Shown here one piece after another: positions 1 through 8,087 of a stretch of 64,000 nt of DNA. The notes under the pieces were generated by a model. The model did not search any database and was not told the DNA's origin. It worked only from the letters and a program-made list of their open reading frames with translations. The position numbers and the translations under genes are program-made. Every line of letters begins with the position of its first letter. Within the stretch, counting starts at the first letter, position 1. The stretch comes from Mycolicibacterium setense (lineage in GTDB: Bacteria > Actinomycetota > Actinomycetes > Mycobacteriales > Mycobacteriaceae): assembly GCF_000805385.1 (NCBI RefSeq), contig NZ_JTJW01000003.1:62001-126000 (forward strand), read 5' to 3'.

Positions 1-928
1 CATCGAAGGCATCGCGCAGGTCTGCCATCGCCGGGGCAAGCCGTTGATCGTCGACGAGGCCTGGGGCGCGCATCTGCCCTTCCACGAGGATCTGCCGACG
101 TGGGCGATGAACGCGGGCGCGGACGTGTGTGTGGTGAGCGTCCACAAGATGGGTGCCGGCTTCGAGCAGGGCTCGGTGTTCCATCTGCAGGGCGACCTGG
201 TCGACCAGAACCGGCTGTCGGCCTGTGCGGACCTGCTGATGACGACGAGCCCGAATGTCTTGGTGTACAGCGCGATCGACGGCTGGCGACGGCACATGGT
301 GGAACATGGGCACGAGTTGATGGGGGCGGCACTGGATCTGGCGAACGAAACCCGCCGTGAGATCGAGGAGATCGACGACGTCGAGGTGCTCGACGCGGAA
401 CTGCTGGGCAAGGAGGCCTCCCACGATCTGGACCGGCTGCAGGTGTTGATCGACGTCGCCGCGACGGGCACCTCGGGCTATCAGGCCGCAGACTGGTTGC
501 GGGAGCACTGTCAGCTCGATCTGGGGATGACGGACCATCGCCGGGTGTTGGCCACCATGTCGCTGGCGGACGGCCCGGACACGGCGGGGCGGTTGGTCGA
601 GGCGCTCCGGTTGTGGCGCAAGGCCGCACACGATTTCGACCCGCCACCGCAAGTCGACCTGCCCACCCCCGACGAGCTGGAGCTGGAGTCCGTCGTGTCG
701 CCCCGCGATGCGTTCTTCGGCCCCGTCGAGGACGTACCGGTGGAGAAGGCGGCGGGCCGGATTGCCGCCGAGCAGATCACGCCGTACCCGCCGGGGATTC
801 CCGCAGTGGTTCCGGGCGAACGGCTCAACCAGGCCGTCCTGGACTATCTGCGGAGCGGGCTCGCGGCGGGCATGAATGTGCCCGACCCTGCCGATCCGGC
901 GTTGGGTACCGTGCGGGTCACCGCGTAG
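1..928 (+). CDS. Orn/Lys/Arg decarboxylase, C-terminal part (5' end outside window)
   Basis: The reading frame is open from base 2, so the gene starts upstream of the window. The visible part begins in the PLP-binding major domain of the fold-I Orn/Lys/Arg decarboxylase family (IVDEAWGAHLPFHEDLP, then SVHKMGAGFEQGS with the PLP lysine in VHK). It ends with the family's C-terminal domain, which has the typical PYPPGIPAVVPGERL signature. Expected reaction: decarboxylation of a basic amino acid to a polyamine precursor; the substrate cannot be told from this fragment. The last 85 bases overlap the convergent UdgX gene. The family call is firm, the substrate open. Confidence 0.85.
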   Translation, partial: IEGIAQVCHRRGKPLIVDEAWGAHLPFHEDLPTWAMNAGADVCVVSVHKMGAGFEQGSVFHLQGDLVDQNRLSACADLLMTTSPNVLVYSAIDGWRRHMVEHGHELMGAALDLANETRREIEEIDDVEVLDAELLGKEASHDLDRLQVLIDVAATGTSGYQAADWLREHCQLDLGMTDHRRVLATMSLADGPDTAGRLVEALRLWRKAAHDFDPPPQVDLPTPDELELESVVSPRDAFFGPVEDVPVEKAAGRIAAEQITPYPPGIPAVVPGERLNQAVLDYLRSGLAAGMNVPDPADPALGTVRVTA

Positions 929-1563
929 GCCGTGCGAAGGTCGGCGACCAGCCCGTCGAAGGCTTCGTCGCGGGCATCCGATGGGCCACGCAACACCGCC
1001 GAGGGGTGGATGGTGGCGACGAGTGTCCGCTCTTCTCCCTCGTCCGGCACCGTGGCGTGAATGATCTCCCCTCGGTGATGTGAGACGCGAAAGTCATTGC
1101 CCAGCAGCGATTTGGCGGCGGTCGCTCCCAGCAGGACGACGACTTCCGGGGCGACGGTGTCCAGCTCGGCAAGCAGCCAGGGCCGGCATGCCACCACCTC
1201 GGTCCGGCTGGGAGTCTTGTGGATTCGGCGCTTCCCGCGTTCGGCGGGCGTGAACTTGAAATGCTTGACGGCGTTGGTCAGATAGAGCTCGGAGCGGTCG
1301 ATCTCGGCTGATGCCAACGCTTTGTCCAATATGCGGCCTGCGGGCCCGACGAAGGGTGCCCCGGCCCGATCCTCCCGGTCACCCGGCTGCTCGCCGACCA
1401 GCACCATCCTGGCCGATCGAGGTCCGGACCCGAACACGGTTTGGGTCGCGTCCCGATACAGCGGACAGCCTTGACAATCCCGGGATGCCGCCGCCAGCTT
1501 CTTCAGGTCGTGAGTTGCGGGTACGAACTCCTCGGCTCCGCCCATGTCGATGGACATACCCAC
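844..1563 (-). CDS. udgX: UdgX, uracil-DNA binding/cross-linking glycosylase-like protein
   Basis: A 239-residue uracil-DNA glycosylase superfamily protein. It has motif GEQPGDREDRAG (residues 57-68), the UdgX-specific loop KRRIH (111-115), whose last histidine is known to bond covalently to the uracil-derived abasic sugar, and the distal HPSAVLR motif (186-192). Cys30, Cys33 and Cys126 fit Fe-S cluster ligation. UdgX binds uracil in DNA so tightly that it stays cross-linked, a proposed repair/surveillance role. Starts at codons 1, 3 and 7 are all possible. About 25 residues follow the usual domain end, and this tail overlaps the decarboxylase gene, which is unusual. It lies close to the microcompartment locus, as in M. 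smegmatis. Confidence 0.93.
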   Translation of the reverse strand: MGMSIDMGGAEEFVPATHDLKKLAAASRDCQGCPLYRDATQTVFGSGPRSARMVLVGEQPGDREDRAGAPFVGPAGRILDKALASAEIDRSELYLTNAVKHFKFTPAERGKRRIHKTPSRTEVVACRPWLLAELDTVAPEVVVLLGATAAKSLLGNDFRVSHHRGEIIHATVPDEGEERTLVATIHPSAVLRGPSDARDEAFDGLVADLRTAYAVTRTVPNAGSAGSGTFMPAASPLRR

Positions 1564-1628
1564 CGAGGTGTTTTACCAAGCCTCTGGCGGGTATTCGATT
1601 TGTGTCATTACAACGGGAGATGGTTGAG

Positions 1629-2654
1629 ATGGCCAGGGTAGAGGTCATTGGCAAGCGGGTGCTCCACCGCAGGCGCAGCCTGGAGGCAGCGGCTCTGGGA
1701 ACCGGCTGCCGGGTGGCTGTGAAGAACGTCGTCCGTGCGTGGGCGTTGCAGCCGAATCTGGCCTGGCCCTTGGGGTCGATCGATCGGTTCGTCGGCCTGG
1801 TCCCGGGCCGTCGGTCGATGGCATCGATCCGCCCGGTGGCCCTGCCGAATTGCCCGGCCGAAATCGTCAGGGCCAGAGGAACCTCGCCCCGCAACGCCAT
1901 CCTGTATCTGCACGGGGGCGCCTTTCTCACGTGCGGGCTGAACACGCATCGTGCATTGGCGGTCCGTTTGTCGGCTGCCGCCGATGCGATGGTGCTCAAT
2001 GTCGGGTACCGGATGCTGCCCACCTGTGGATTGGCAGACGCGATCGATGACGCCTTGGCCGGGCTGTCCTGGCTGCGCCACAACGGATATGGCCCGGGCC
2101 GGGTGGTGATCGCGGGTGATTCAGCCGGTGGCTATCTGGCCTTCGCCGCCACCCTCAAGGCGTTGTCGCGCGGCCTCGCCCCGGTCGCCGGGTTGGCGGC
2201 CATCTCGCCCCTGATCGACCTGGACCCGGCGCGCAAACTGGCACACCCCAACATCGGCCGGTGTTCCATGTTCACCGCAGCGGCGTTCTCGGCATTCGCT
2301 CGGTTTCTCCGGAGGGGCCAGTGCAGCGGCGCCGCGAAGCTGATCGATCCGATGACGGCTGATCTGTCGGGTATGCCGCCGGTGATGATTCACGTGAGTG
2401 CGGACGAATCATTGCTGGTCGATTCGGAAGTGGTGGCGCAACGGTTGGCCGAGGCTCGGTCGCCGTGCGAACTGCATGTGTGGCGGGGGCAGGTACATGA
2501 CTTCCCGTTGGCCGCTGACATTCTGCCGGAAGGCCGACGCGCGATCGGCTACCTGGGCGACTTCGTGAAGGGCGTGACGGATCGCTCCGATGTGCGCCCG
2601 GAGCCGAGTTTCCGTTGTGTCGGCCTCGGGTATCCAGCGGCAGACGTCAGTTGA
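1629..2654 (+). CDS. alpha/beta hydrolase, HSL-type esterase/lipase
   Basis: A 341-residue esterase of the hormone-sensitive-lipase group (alpha/beta hydrolase fold 3). The oxyanion motif HGGAFLTC is at residues 95-102, the nucleophile elbow GDSAGG at 163-168 (Ser165), and Asp and His of the triad lie in SADESLLVDSE and GQVHDFPL near the C-terminus. The ATG at 1629 is chosen because GGGAG (1615-1619) sits 9 bases upstream; an in-frame ATG at 1620 abuts that site. It is divergent from udgX across 65 bases. The natural substrate is unknown; short-chain esters are typical of the family. Confidence 0.85.
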   Translation: MARVEVIGKRVLHRRRSLEAAALGTGCRVAVKNVVRAWALQPNLAWPLGSIDRFVGLVPGRRSMASIRPVALPNCPAEIVRARGTSPRNAILYLHGGAFLTCGLNTHRALAVRLSAAADAMVLNVGYRMLPTCGLADAIDDALAGLSWLRHNGYGPGRVVIAGDSAGGYLAFAATLKALSRGLAPVAGLAAISPLIDLDPARKLAHPNIGRCSMFTAAAFSAFARFLRRGQCSGAAKLIDPMTADLSGMPPVMIHVSADESLLVDSEVVAQRLAEARSPCELHVWRGQVHDFPLAADILPEGRRAIGYLGDFVKGVTDRSDVRPEPSFRCVGLGYPAADVS

Positions 2655-2719
2655 CGGCGGACGCGAATCGCCCGGCGATGGCGAAACCGCCGCCGTCCCA
2701 GCCTGATCCGGAGGTTCTG

Positions 2720-3049
2720 ATGAGTGACACCGATATGGGCCCCGACGACACCTTGTCGCCGAGTGAGTCGACTGATTCCGACGAGATCGCCAACGACGAC
2801 GGTGACGAGGTCGTCGACCCGCCCGAGGATTGGCATGCAGCCGATCGACCGGAGCCGACGGGAGACCTCGAGAGCAGACTCGCGGCGGAGATTCCGGACA
2901 CCTCAGCTGGCCGGCCGGCTCCGCCGGACATCGAGGAAGACGTGGACGAACCCGAGGATGTCGACGTGGTGCATCCCGATGACGTACCCGAAGAGGTTCA
3001 ACTGAGCGGTCCGCAGGACGAGGGCGATTCGTTCTTTTCGGTGGAGTGA
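2720..3049 (+). CDS. small acidic protein, DUF5709-like
   Basis: A 109-residue, strongly acidic, low-complexity protein rich in Asp, Glu and Pro, with no signal peptide or membrane segment. The central segment (DLESRLAAEIPD) resembles the short conserved block of actinobacterial DUF5709 proteins, whose function is unknown. The start is supported by GGAGG (2710-2714) 5 bases before the ATG. It probably follows the esterase in the same transcript (65-base gap) and is convergent with the GntR gene. It is likely intrinsically disordered. The gene call is good; the family assignment is tentative. Confidence 0.65.
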   Translation: MSDTDMGPDDTLSPSESTDSDEIANDDGDEVVDPPEDWHAADRPEPTGDLESRLAAEIPDTSAGRPAPPDIEEDVDEPEDVDVVHPDDVPEEVQLSGPQDEGDSFFSVE

Positions 3050-3059
3050 GATCGGCAGC

Positions 3060-3827
3060 TCAGCCGGCCTGACGTTGCAGCGTGACCGAGGCGGTGTTGG
3101 CATCTTCGTGAGTGGCGATGCCGCTGCCCTTGGCAGTGACGGCCAGCGCCGTACGGTCCCCGCGGAACAGGTCGCGTGAAAACTCGCACGGAGAACCGTT
3201 CTGGTCGTAGGTGACCCGGGTGATCAACAGCAGTGCCGCCTTGGGCTTGATGCCGAGCAAGGTGGCTTCGCTGTTGGTTGCACTCACCGCCTCGATGCGC
3301 TCGTCGGCGCGTCCGGTGACCAAACCGTATCGGGATTCCAGGATTTCGTAGAGTGAGCCGCCCAGCTGCTGTTCGAGCAGGCCGGGAAAGGCGTCGGCGG
3401 GAAACTGGGCGTGTTCGAGCGAGATGGGCGAGCCGTCGGCCAGCCGGACGCGTTGGATCTCGATCACGTAGTCGCCCGGGCCCAGCCGAAGCGCTGTTCT
3501 GGTTGCGTCGTCGGGGATGGTGATACGCGTCGAGAGCACCCGGGTGCCCGCGACATATCCCTGGTTGGCCAGGAAGGCGGGTACGCCCACCACATCGGAG
3601 AGGTGTCGCTCCACCTGCCCGTGGCTGATGAAGATGCCGCCCGCCCGGCCGATCACCCGGTGCACCAGCCCGGCTTCCTCCAACGCGGCCAGCACCTGGC
3701 GCAGGCTGGAGCGGCTGGTGCCGTAGCGTTCGGCCAGGTCACGCTCACTGCCGAGTTTGGCGCCGGGGGTGCCCGCGTTGATATCGGCGACGATGCGCCT
3801 GCGTAACTCTTCGCTGTGAACTGCCAC
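3060..3827 (-). CDS. GntR-family regulator (HutC/UTRA type) of the microcompartment operon
   Basis: A 255-residue regulator. The N-terminal winged helix (about residues 5-70; ERYGTSRSSLRQVLAALEEAGLVHR) is followed by a UTRA effector-binding domain (about 85-240; ISLEHAQFPADAFPGLL). The GTG start at 3827 has an AGGGGG ribosome site upstream; longer in-frame readings run back into the SDR gene on the same strand. It is the last gene of the leftward RMM operon and most likely represses that operon, with an aminopropanol-pathway metabolite as inducer (inference from position). Two inverted repeats lie just upstream. Confidence 0.88.
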   Translation of the reverse strand: MAVHSEELRRRIVADINAGTPGAKLGSERDLAERYGTSRSSLRQVLAALEEAGLVHRVIGRAGGIFISHGQVERHLSDVVGVPAFLANQGYVAGTRVLSTRITIPDDATRTALRLGPGDYVIEIQRVRLADGSPISLEHAQFPADAFPGLLEQQLGGSLYEILESRYGLVTGRADERIEAVSATNSEATLLGIKPKAALLLITRVTYDQNGSPCEFSRDLFRGDRTALAVTAKGSGIATHEDANTASVTLQRQAG

Positions 3828-3846
3828 CCCGGCCCCCTGCCCGCGT

Positions 3847-3861
3847 ATTGGTCCAGCCAAT
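3847..3861. promoter_or_regulatory. inverted repeat upstream of gntR (ATTGG-N5-CCAAT)
   Basis: A perfect 5-bp-arm inverted repeat with a 5-nt spacer, 20 bases upstream of the gntR start. The core TTGG-N5-CCAA recurs at 11058-11070 in the promoter region of the same locus. HutC-type regulators usually bind short palindromes close to GGTC-GACC, which this resembles loosely. It is a candidate operator for autoregulation, based on position and symmetry only. Confidence 0.4.
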
Positions 3862-3872
3862 TCTATCCAGGT

Positions 3873-3886
3873 TGAACTAGAGTTCA
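3873..3886. promoter_or_regulatory. palindrome TGAACT-AG-AGTTCA overlapping the SDR stop codon
   Basis: A perfect palindrome with 6-bp arms and a 2-nt centre. It includes the stop codon of the preceding SDR gene and lies about 46 bases upstream of gntR. It could be an operator for a separate gntR promoter or a coincidence of the coding end. Confidence 0.3.
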
Positions 3887-4656
3887 GCGATCGCCATGTG
3901 AGATTCGGGCAGAATCTGTCCGCCGTCGACGACCAGCGACTGTCCGGTGATGTAGGCGGCTTCGTCGGTGGCGAAGAACAGCGCCGCGTTGCCGATGTCG
4001 GCGACCGACCCGAGCCGGCCGGAAGGTACCGCCGTGGCCATTTGGTCCATGTAGTCCTGGCCCATTTCGACCAGACCCTCGGTGATGATGTTGCCGGGAA
4101 GCACGGCGTTGACGGTGATCTTCTTGGGCGCCAGTTCCATTGCGGCGGTGCGCAGGAAGCCCAGTTGGGCGGCCTTGGACGCACCGTAGTGCGACCAGCC
4201 GGGGTAGCCCGTGATGGGACCGGTGATCGATGAGGTGATGACGACGCGACCGCGGCCGCTGGCGGTCAGTGCCGCCAGCGCGGCCTGCACGATGTAGACG
4301 GTGCCCTTGAAATTCACGGCAAGGACTTGGTCGATGTCGTCGGGAGTGAGGTCTTCCAGGCGCCCGGAGGGGAAGATTCCGGCATTGGCACACACGATGT
4401 CCAGGCCGCCGTGCCGCTCGACGGCGGCGCTGACCACCTGACGGGCGTCTTCGGGGCTGGTGACATCCGCGCGCAGGCCGCTGACCTTGCCCGGGGCGTC
4501 CGCGAGCGATGCGACCGCGTCATCGAGATCGCCCTGGTTGCGACCGGTGATGAGGACGTCCACGCCGGCCTGGGCGAACGTCTGGGCGATGCCGCGGCCG
4601 ATGCCCTTGCTTCCGCCGGTGACGATGGCCGAGCGGCCCTGAAGCGATGCGAACAT
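3877..4656 (-). CDS. short-chain dehydrogenase, probable (S)-1-amino-2-propanol dehydrogenase of the RMM locus
   Basis: A 259-residue classical SDR. The dinucleotide motif TGGSKGIG is at 13-20, NAG at 91-93, the catalytic serine in ITSSITG (142-143), and Tyr157 and Lys161 in YGASK. In the equivalent M. smegmatis locus this gene is assigned to interconversion of aminoacetone and 1-amino-2-propanol; that role is transferred by synteny, not seen in the sequence. It starts 19 bases after the kinase stop within the leftward operon. No targeting extension is visible, so it may work in the cytosol or be core-bound by another route. Confidence 0.85.
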   Translation of the reverse strand: MFASLQGRSAIVTGGSKGIGRGIAQTFAQAGVDVLITGRNQGDLDDAVASLADAPGKVSGLRADVTSPEDARQVVSAAVERHGGLDIVCANAGIFPSGRLEDLTPDDIDQVLAVNFKGTVYIVQAALAALTASGRGRVVITSSITGPITGYPGWSHYGASKAAQLGFLRTAAMELAPKKITVNAVLPGNIITEGLVEMGQDYMDQMATAVPSGRLGSVADIGNAALFFATDEAAYITGQSLVVDGGQILPESHMAIAEL

Positions 4657-4675
4657 ATTTGGGATCCTTTGAGAG

Positions 4676-5680
4676 TCAGGTCAAGGTGAGGCCGTTGGAG
4701 CGCAGGTAGCGCTCGGCGAGTTCACAGCTGCCGGCGGCATAGCTGATGGCTTTGGTGGCCGATTCCCTGGAGTGGCTATGGCTGCCCATCCAGGCCAGTA
4801 GCAGCAGCCTGCGCAGCAGCACGAACGATGCCAGCATGTCCTCGTCGGAGGAGGGCAGGTCACGTCTGGTGCGGTAGCCGCTCACCCAGGCATCCTGCCA
4901 TTCCGGCAGGGCCGGGTCATCTTCGATGAACGACACCGCGGTGCCGAAATCGTAGAAATACCAACCGAATCCACAGTCGTCGAAGTCGATGACGGTGATC
5001 TTGGAAACACCCGAGGCGTCGGGGTCCACGAGTAGGTTGGCCAGCCGCAGGTCGGCGTGGATCAGCCCGTAGACCTCGGATCCGGTGCCGTAGGCATGCA
5101 GCCGGTCGTGCAGCAACTGCTGGGCGCGTTCGAGCACCTGCTGCTCGGCCGGGCCGACGCCTTCGGCGTCGTGCCAGCGGCCCCACCTGGGAGCGGCGCC
5201 CAGGCTGTGTTCCCAGTCCCAGGAGAACCTGGCGAATCCTGCCGGACGTTCCCACCGCTGCGAATGGTCGTGCAGCGCCGCGGTGATCCGGCCCAGCGTG
5301 TGGAAGTCGTCGAGTGTCAACGCGTCCTCGTCCGGCTCCGCCCCGGCGACCATGCCGAAGTGCACGACGTGGCGCGCAAACCCGCCGGATTCCCGACCGC
5401 CGAGGGTCACCACGCGCCGGCCGTCGCGGGCCGGCAGCACCGTGGGCACCGTGACATCGCTGTCGGTCCGCAACGCCTGCAGCCAGTCCAGTTCGGATTC
5501 GATCTCGCGAGGCTCGTGGTAATCCTGCCGGTGCACCCGCAGGATGGACTGGTTGCCGGCGTCCTCGACGAGATAGGTGGCATTCTCGGACAGGTTCAGC
5601 AACCGCAGGGTCGCATCCGCCCCGATGTCGTATTGGCTCAATGCCAGTTGAGCGACATCGATCTCGTCGGTGATAACCAT
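4676..5680 (-). CDS. aminoglycoside phosphotransferase-fold kinase, probable 1-amino-2-propanol kinase
   Basis: A 334-residue APH/choline-kinase-like protein. The Brenner motif [10 protein letters not shown] is at 208-217 (catalytic Asp210, metal ligand Asn215) and the metal-binding IDFDDCG at 231-237. The M. smegmatis counterpart in the RMM locus phosphorylates (S)-1-amino-2-propanol, giving the substrate for the phospholyase; the function is taken from that homology. The ATG at 5680 is preferred because GAGGAG lies about 9 bases upstream and residues before it look non-conserved. It begins 28 bases after the BMC-T stop in the same operon. Confidence 0.87.
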   Translation of the reverse strand: MVITDEIDVAQLALSQYDIGADATLRLLNLSENATYLVEDAGNQSILRVHRQDYHEPREIESELDWLQALRTDSDVTVPTVLPARDGRRVVTLGGRESGGFARHVVHFGMVAGAEPDEDALTLDDFHTLGRITAALHDHSQRWERPAGFARFSWDWEHSLGAAPRWGRWHDAEGVGPAEQQVLERAQQLLHDRLHAYGTGSEVYGLIHADLRLANLLVDPDASGVSKITVIDFDDCGFGWYFYDFGTAVSFIEDDPALPEWQDAWVSGYRTRRDLPSSDEDMLASFVLLRRLLLLAWMGSHSHSRESATKAISYAAGSCELAERYLRSNGLTLT

Positions 5681-5708
5681 CGGTACTATCTCCTCTTCGC
5701 GCAAGTGC

Positions 5709-6374
5709 TCATTGGTGGCTCCGTCCTTCGATGCCATCGAGCACAACCGTGATCCGGTCCCGCGCCACCGTGACGTCGGCGGTGCTGCCGCCGATGTAGA
5801 GCCTCCCAGCGGCGCCGATCATCTGCACGTCGACCACAGTAAGCCCAGGTGCGGCCCGCTCCGCCTCGTTGGCCGCGACGGCCGCGAACAACGCCGGGGT
5901 CATCTCGTACACCAGCAGAGACTGCCCGGGCAGGATCATCGACGCCTGGCGATTGCGGTTGAGGATCACCGCGTGCTGATCGGTGATGTTCTCGATGATG
6001 TCGTGGTAGAGCACCTGTGGCCGCAGCTGGTCGGAGGCCTTGTTGCCGGTGCCGGCCAGGATCGCCTCGCCGGCCCGCCGGACGTCCTCCAGATTGGCAG
6101 AGTGGATCTCCAGCACGCCGAATTGCCGTTCGACGTACAGGATTCCGGGCTGGATACCCGGAACCTCACGCAGGGCCAGGTCGATGACCCGCTCGATCGC
6201 CAAGGCGGGGGACACCTCGACGATCAGAGCGTGCTCACCTTCGTACGGTGGGTAACCCCGGGCCCGGGTCGGTGTTCCGAGGTAGGCGGCGAACTGGCGC
6301 TGCAGGTCCTCCACCAACAGGTAGACGCGGATCTGGGTGCGAATCCGCGTGCTCTCCTCCGCTTTGGTCGGCAT
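5709..6374 (-). CDS. BMC-T trimeric shell protein (tandem BMC domains)
   Basis: A 221-residue protein with two consecutive bacterial-microcompartment domains (about 15-115 and 125-210). Such proteins form pseudohexameric trimers that tile the shell and often gate a larger pore. The second domain carries the characteristic run ending VVDVQMIGAAGRLYIGG. It is separated from the BMC-H stop by two bases, so translation is probably coupled. It is clearly related to the second BMC-T at 7478-8083 but has an extra N-terminal segment and an insertion in domain 1 (GTPTRARGYPPYEG). It corresponds to one of the two BMC-T shell proteins of the mycobacterial RMM. Confidence 0.92.
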   Translation of the reverse strand: MPTKAEESTRIRTQIRVYLLVEDLQRQFAAYLGTPTRARGYPPYEGEHALIVEVSPALAIERVIDLALREVPGIQPGILYVERQFGVLEIHSANLEDVRRAGEAILAGTGNKASDQLRPQVLYHDIIENITDQHAVILNRNRQASMILPGQSLLVYEMTPALFAAVAANEAERAAPGLTVVDVQMIGAAGRLYIGGSTADVTVARDRITVVLDGIEGRSHQ

Positions 6375-6376
6375 TG

Positions 6377-6658
6377 CTACTTGCCGGCGACCGCGAAGTG
6401 CGCGCCGAGCTCGTTGTGCGGACGCGGGATGACGTGCACGCTCACCAGTTCGCCTACCTGCGAGGCGGTCTCGGCGCCGGCCTCGGTGGCGGCCTTGACG
6501 GCACCCACCTCGCCGGTGACGATCACGGCGACCAGTCCGTCGCCGACCTGCTGGCGATCGGTGATGGTGACGTTGGCGGCCTTCACCATGGCGTCGGCGG
6601 CGGCCAGCGCAGCTACGTAGCCCTTGGTCTCGATCAGTCCGATTGCGTTGCTGGACAT
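6377..6658 (-). CDS. BMC-H hexameric shell protein
   Basis: A 93-residue single-domain BMC protein with the classical opening AIGLIETKGYVAALAAADAMVKAANV and the conserved GDGLVAVIVTGEVGAVKAATEAG helix. It forms the flat hexagonal tiles that make most of the shell. Its length and sequence are typical of PduA/CcmK-type proteins. It is the only BMC-H of this locus, in line with the RMM type, which needs one hexamer gene. It lies between BMC-P and BMC-T. Confidence 0.97.
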   Translation of the reverse strand: MSSNAIGLIETKGYVAALAAADAMVKAANVTITDRQQVGDGLVAVIVTGEVGAVKAATEAGAETASQVGELVSVHVIPRPHNELGAHFAVAGK

Positions 6659-6670
6659 GGGTGTTTCTCC

Positions 6671-6946
6671 TTATTTGTTGGAAATGCCGGATGGGTTTGT
6701 GTCTGTGCCGGTGTCGATGGATCCGATGATGAGGGCGTCGACCGGGGGCGGGGTGCCGGTGAACCAGCCCGAGGCCACGGAGCCCTGGGCGACCAGGACC
6801 CGCTCGCCCACACCGCTGCCGAGCACGTCAAAGGCGATCAGCTTCGATCCGGTGCCGTCGATCTCGACCTCGAGGAACGCACCGGCGGGGATGCCGTCGA
6901 TCCGGCGGGTCGACCACACGTTGCCGGTCACGGTCGCAGATATCAT
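6671..6946 (-). CDS. BMC-P (EutN/CcmL-type) pentameric vertex protein
   Basis: A 91-residue EutN/CcmL/PduN-family protein (ATVTGNVWSTRR... LIAFDVLGSGVGERVLVAQGS... VDALIIGSID). Pentamers of this family close the twelve vertices of the shell. Its ATG overlaps the stop of the upstream 167-residue linker gene by four bases (ATGA), so the two are translationally coupled. The short Thr/Ser/Asn-rich C-terminal tail is variable in the family. Confidence 0.96.
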   Translation of the reverse strand: MISATVTGNVWSTRRIDGIPAGAFLEVEIDGTGSKLIAFDVLGSGVGERVLVAQGSVASGWFTGTPPPVDALIIGSIDTGTDTNPSGISNK

Positions 6947-7446
6947 TTGCGCTCCTTCTCAATCGTGATCCCCAGACTGCGGGCCTTTTCTCGAGCCAGC
7001 GGGGTGAGCACCGCCTTGCGACCGAGCACGAGCGTGCCGCCGGTCATGTCGGCGATGTGGCGTTCGGTGACCGCGCCGGTTTCGATGCGCCGGCTGGCAC
7101 CGCCGCCGGACGTCCGATTGGATCCCGCCAGCCGGAAGCTGAGCCGGCCGGCCTTGAGATCAGCACGGGTTTTGGGGCTTTCGAAGAGCCGCAACAGCTT
7201 TCGCACAAAGCTGTCGAGGTCTCGGTCGTTGGACAACTGCACGGTCTCGGTGCGGTTCTTGCTGTCGACGGCACGAGGCCCGGTGGGTTGCACACCGAAC
7301 TGGTCGGCGACCGTCGGCGGAGCCGGGGCCGGTGGTGGGGGGACAGCCACCGGCCCCGGGGTCTTGGCGGCGGCGCGGGCGTCCCGGACCGCCTCCCGCA
7401 CCACTTCGCGCACGAGGGCGCGGAGCTCGTCACGGCTCATGTCCAT
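6943..7446 (-). CDS. RMM-associated protein with amphipathic N-terminal helix and ITPxAR-type C-terminal motif
   Basis: A 167-residue protein with no enzyme signature. Residues 4-25 (DELRALVREVVREAVRDA) form a clear amphipathic helix. A Pro/Ala linker follows (30-45), then a central region, and a C-terminal segment VLTPLAREKARSLGI (146-160) resembling the short motif found in EutQ, EutT and other microcompartment-associated proteins. The layout (helix, Pro-rich linker, small domain) suggests a protein drawn into the core or bridging core and shell. It is conserved at this place in RMM loci, function unassigned. It is coupled to the BMC-P gene by a 4-base overlap. The helix closely matches the C-terminal tail of the locus aldehyde dehydrogenase. 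Confidence 0.8.
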   Translation of the reverse strand: MDMSRDELRALVREVVREAVRDARAAAKTPGPVAVPPPPAPAPPTVADQFGVQPTGPRAVDSKNRTETVQLSNDRDLDSFVRKLLRLFESPKTRADLKAGRLSFRLAGSNRTSGGGASRRIETGAVTERHIADMTGGTLVLGRKAVLTPLAREKARSLGITIEKERK

Positions 7447-7477
7447 GCGCGATCCGCCTTCGCTCCTCGCTGGCCAT

Positions 7478-8083
7478 TCACGCTGTGGCCCTCGCCAACG
7501 CGTCCCGGGCCGCCTCGGCTGCGGTTCGAACGTCGGCTTCGGTTCCGGACAGGTAGACGCGGCCCGTGGCGCCGATCATGCGGAAGTCGACCACCTTGAT
7601 GTCGGCGGCCTTCTCGGCCTCGTTGGTGGCAAGGATCGCGTAGGAGGCGGGGGCCACCTCGAGCACGAACAGGGATTCGCCTGCCAGCACCATGGACCCG
7701 ATCTTGTTGCGGTTGATCAGGAATGCGTGCTGATGGTCGACGCTGGAGATGATGCGCGAGGCCAGCACGTTCGGCTGTACCGCGCTTCCGGTGTCGCCAC
7801 CGAGCTCATCCAGTGCGGCGTCGGCGGCGGCCTTGACCGCACCGGTCTCGCCGTGGAACTCCAGGTAGCCGAATTGGCGCTCTACCACCAGGATTCCGGC
7901 TTTGACCTCGGCATGCTTGAGAGCGACATCGGTAACGCCCTCGATGTCCAGGCCGGGAGCCACCTCGATGATCTGGGCGGCCTGGTTGGCCCGGGGAAGA
8001 GCACCCTTGATCCAGGTGCCCAGGTACGACATGGTCTGCGGTTGCAGCCGGTCGATGAAGATGAAAGAACGAAGTTCAGCCAC
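7478..8083 (-). CDS. BMC-T trimeric shell protein (tandem BMC domains)
   Basis: A 201-residue tandem BMC-domain protein (about 5-100 and 105-195). The second domain carries VVDFRMIGATGRVYLSG, parallel to VVDVQMIGAAGRLYIGG in the other BMC-T. It is expected to form pseudohexameric shell trimers, possibly with a gated pore for cofactors or aldehyde. It begins four bases after the aldehyde dehydrogenase stop, so the enzyme and this shell protein are made together. The pair of BMC-T proteins with one BMC-H and one BMC-P matches the known RMM shell set. Confidence 0.92.
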   Translation of the reverse strand: MAELRSFIFIDRLQPQTMSYLGTWIKGALPRANQAAQIIEVAPGLDIEGVTDVALKHAEVKAGILVVERQFGYLEFHGETGAVKAAADAALDELGGDTGSAVQPNVLASRIISSVDHQHAFLINRNKIGSMVLAGESLFVLEVAPASYAILATNEAEKAADIKVVDFRMIGATGRVYLSGTEADVRTAAEAARDALARATA

Positions 8084-8087
8084 AGCC

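Noticed and set aside
844..928. Frameshift explanation for the UdgX/decarboxylase overlap
   Set aside because: Both frames keep family-typical sequence up to the overlap (decarboxylase C-terminal motif just upstream), so an honest convergent overlap is more likely.
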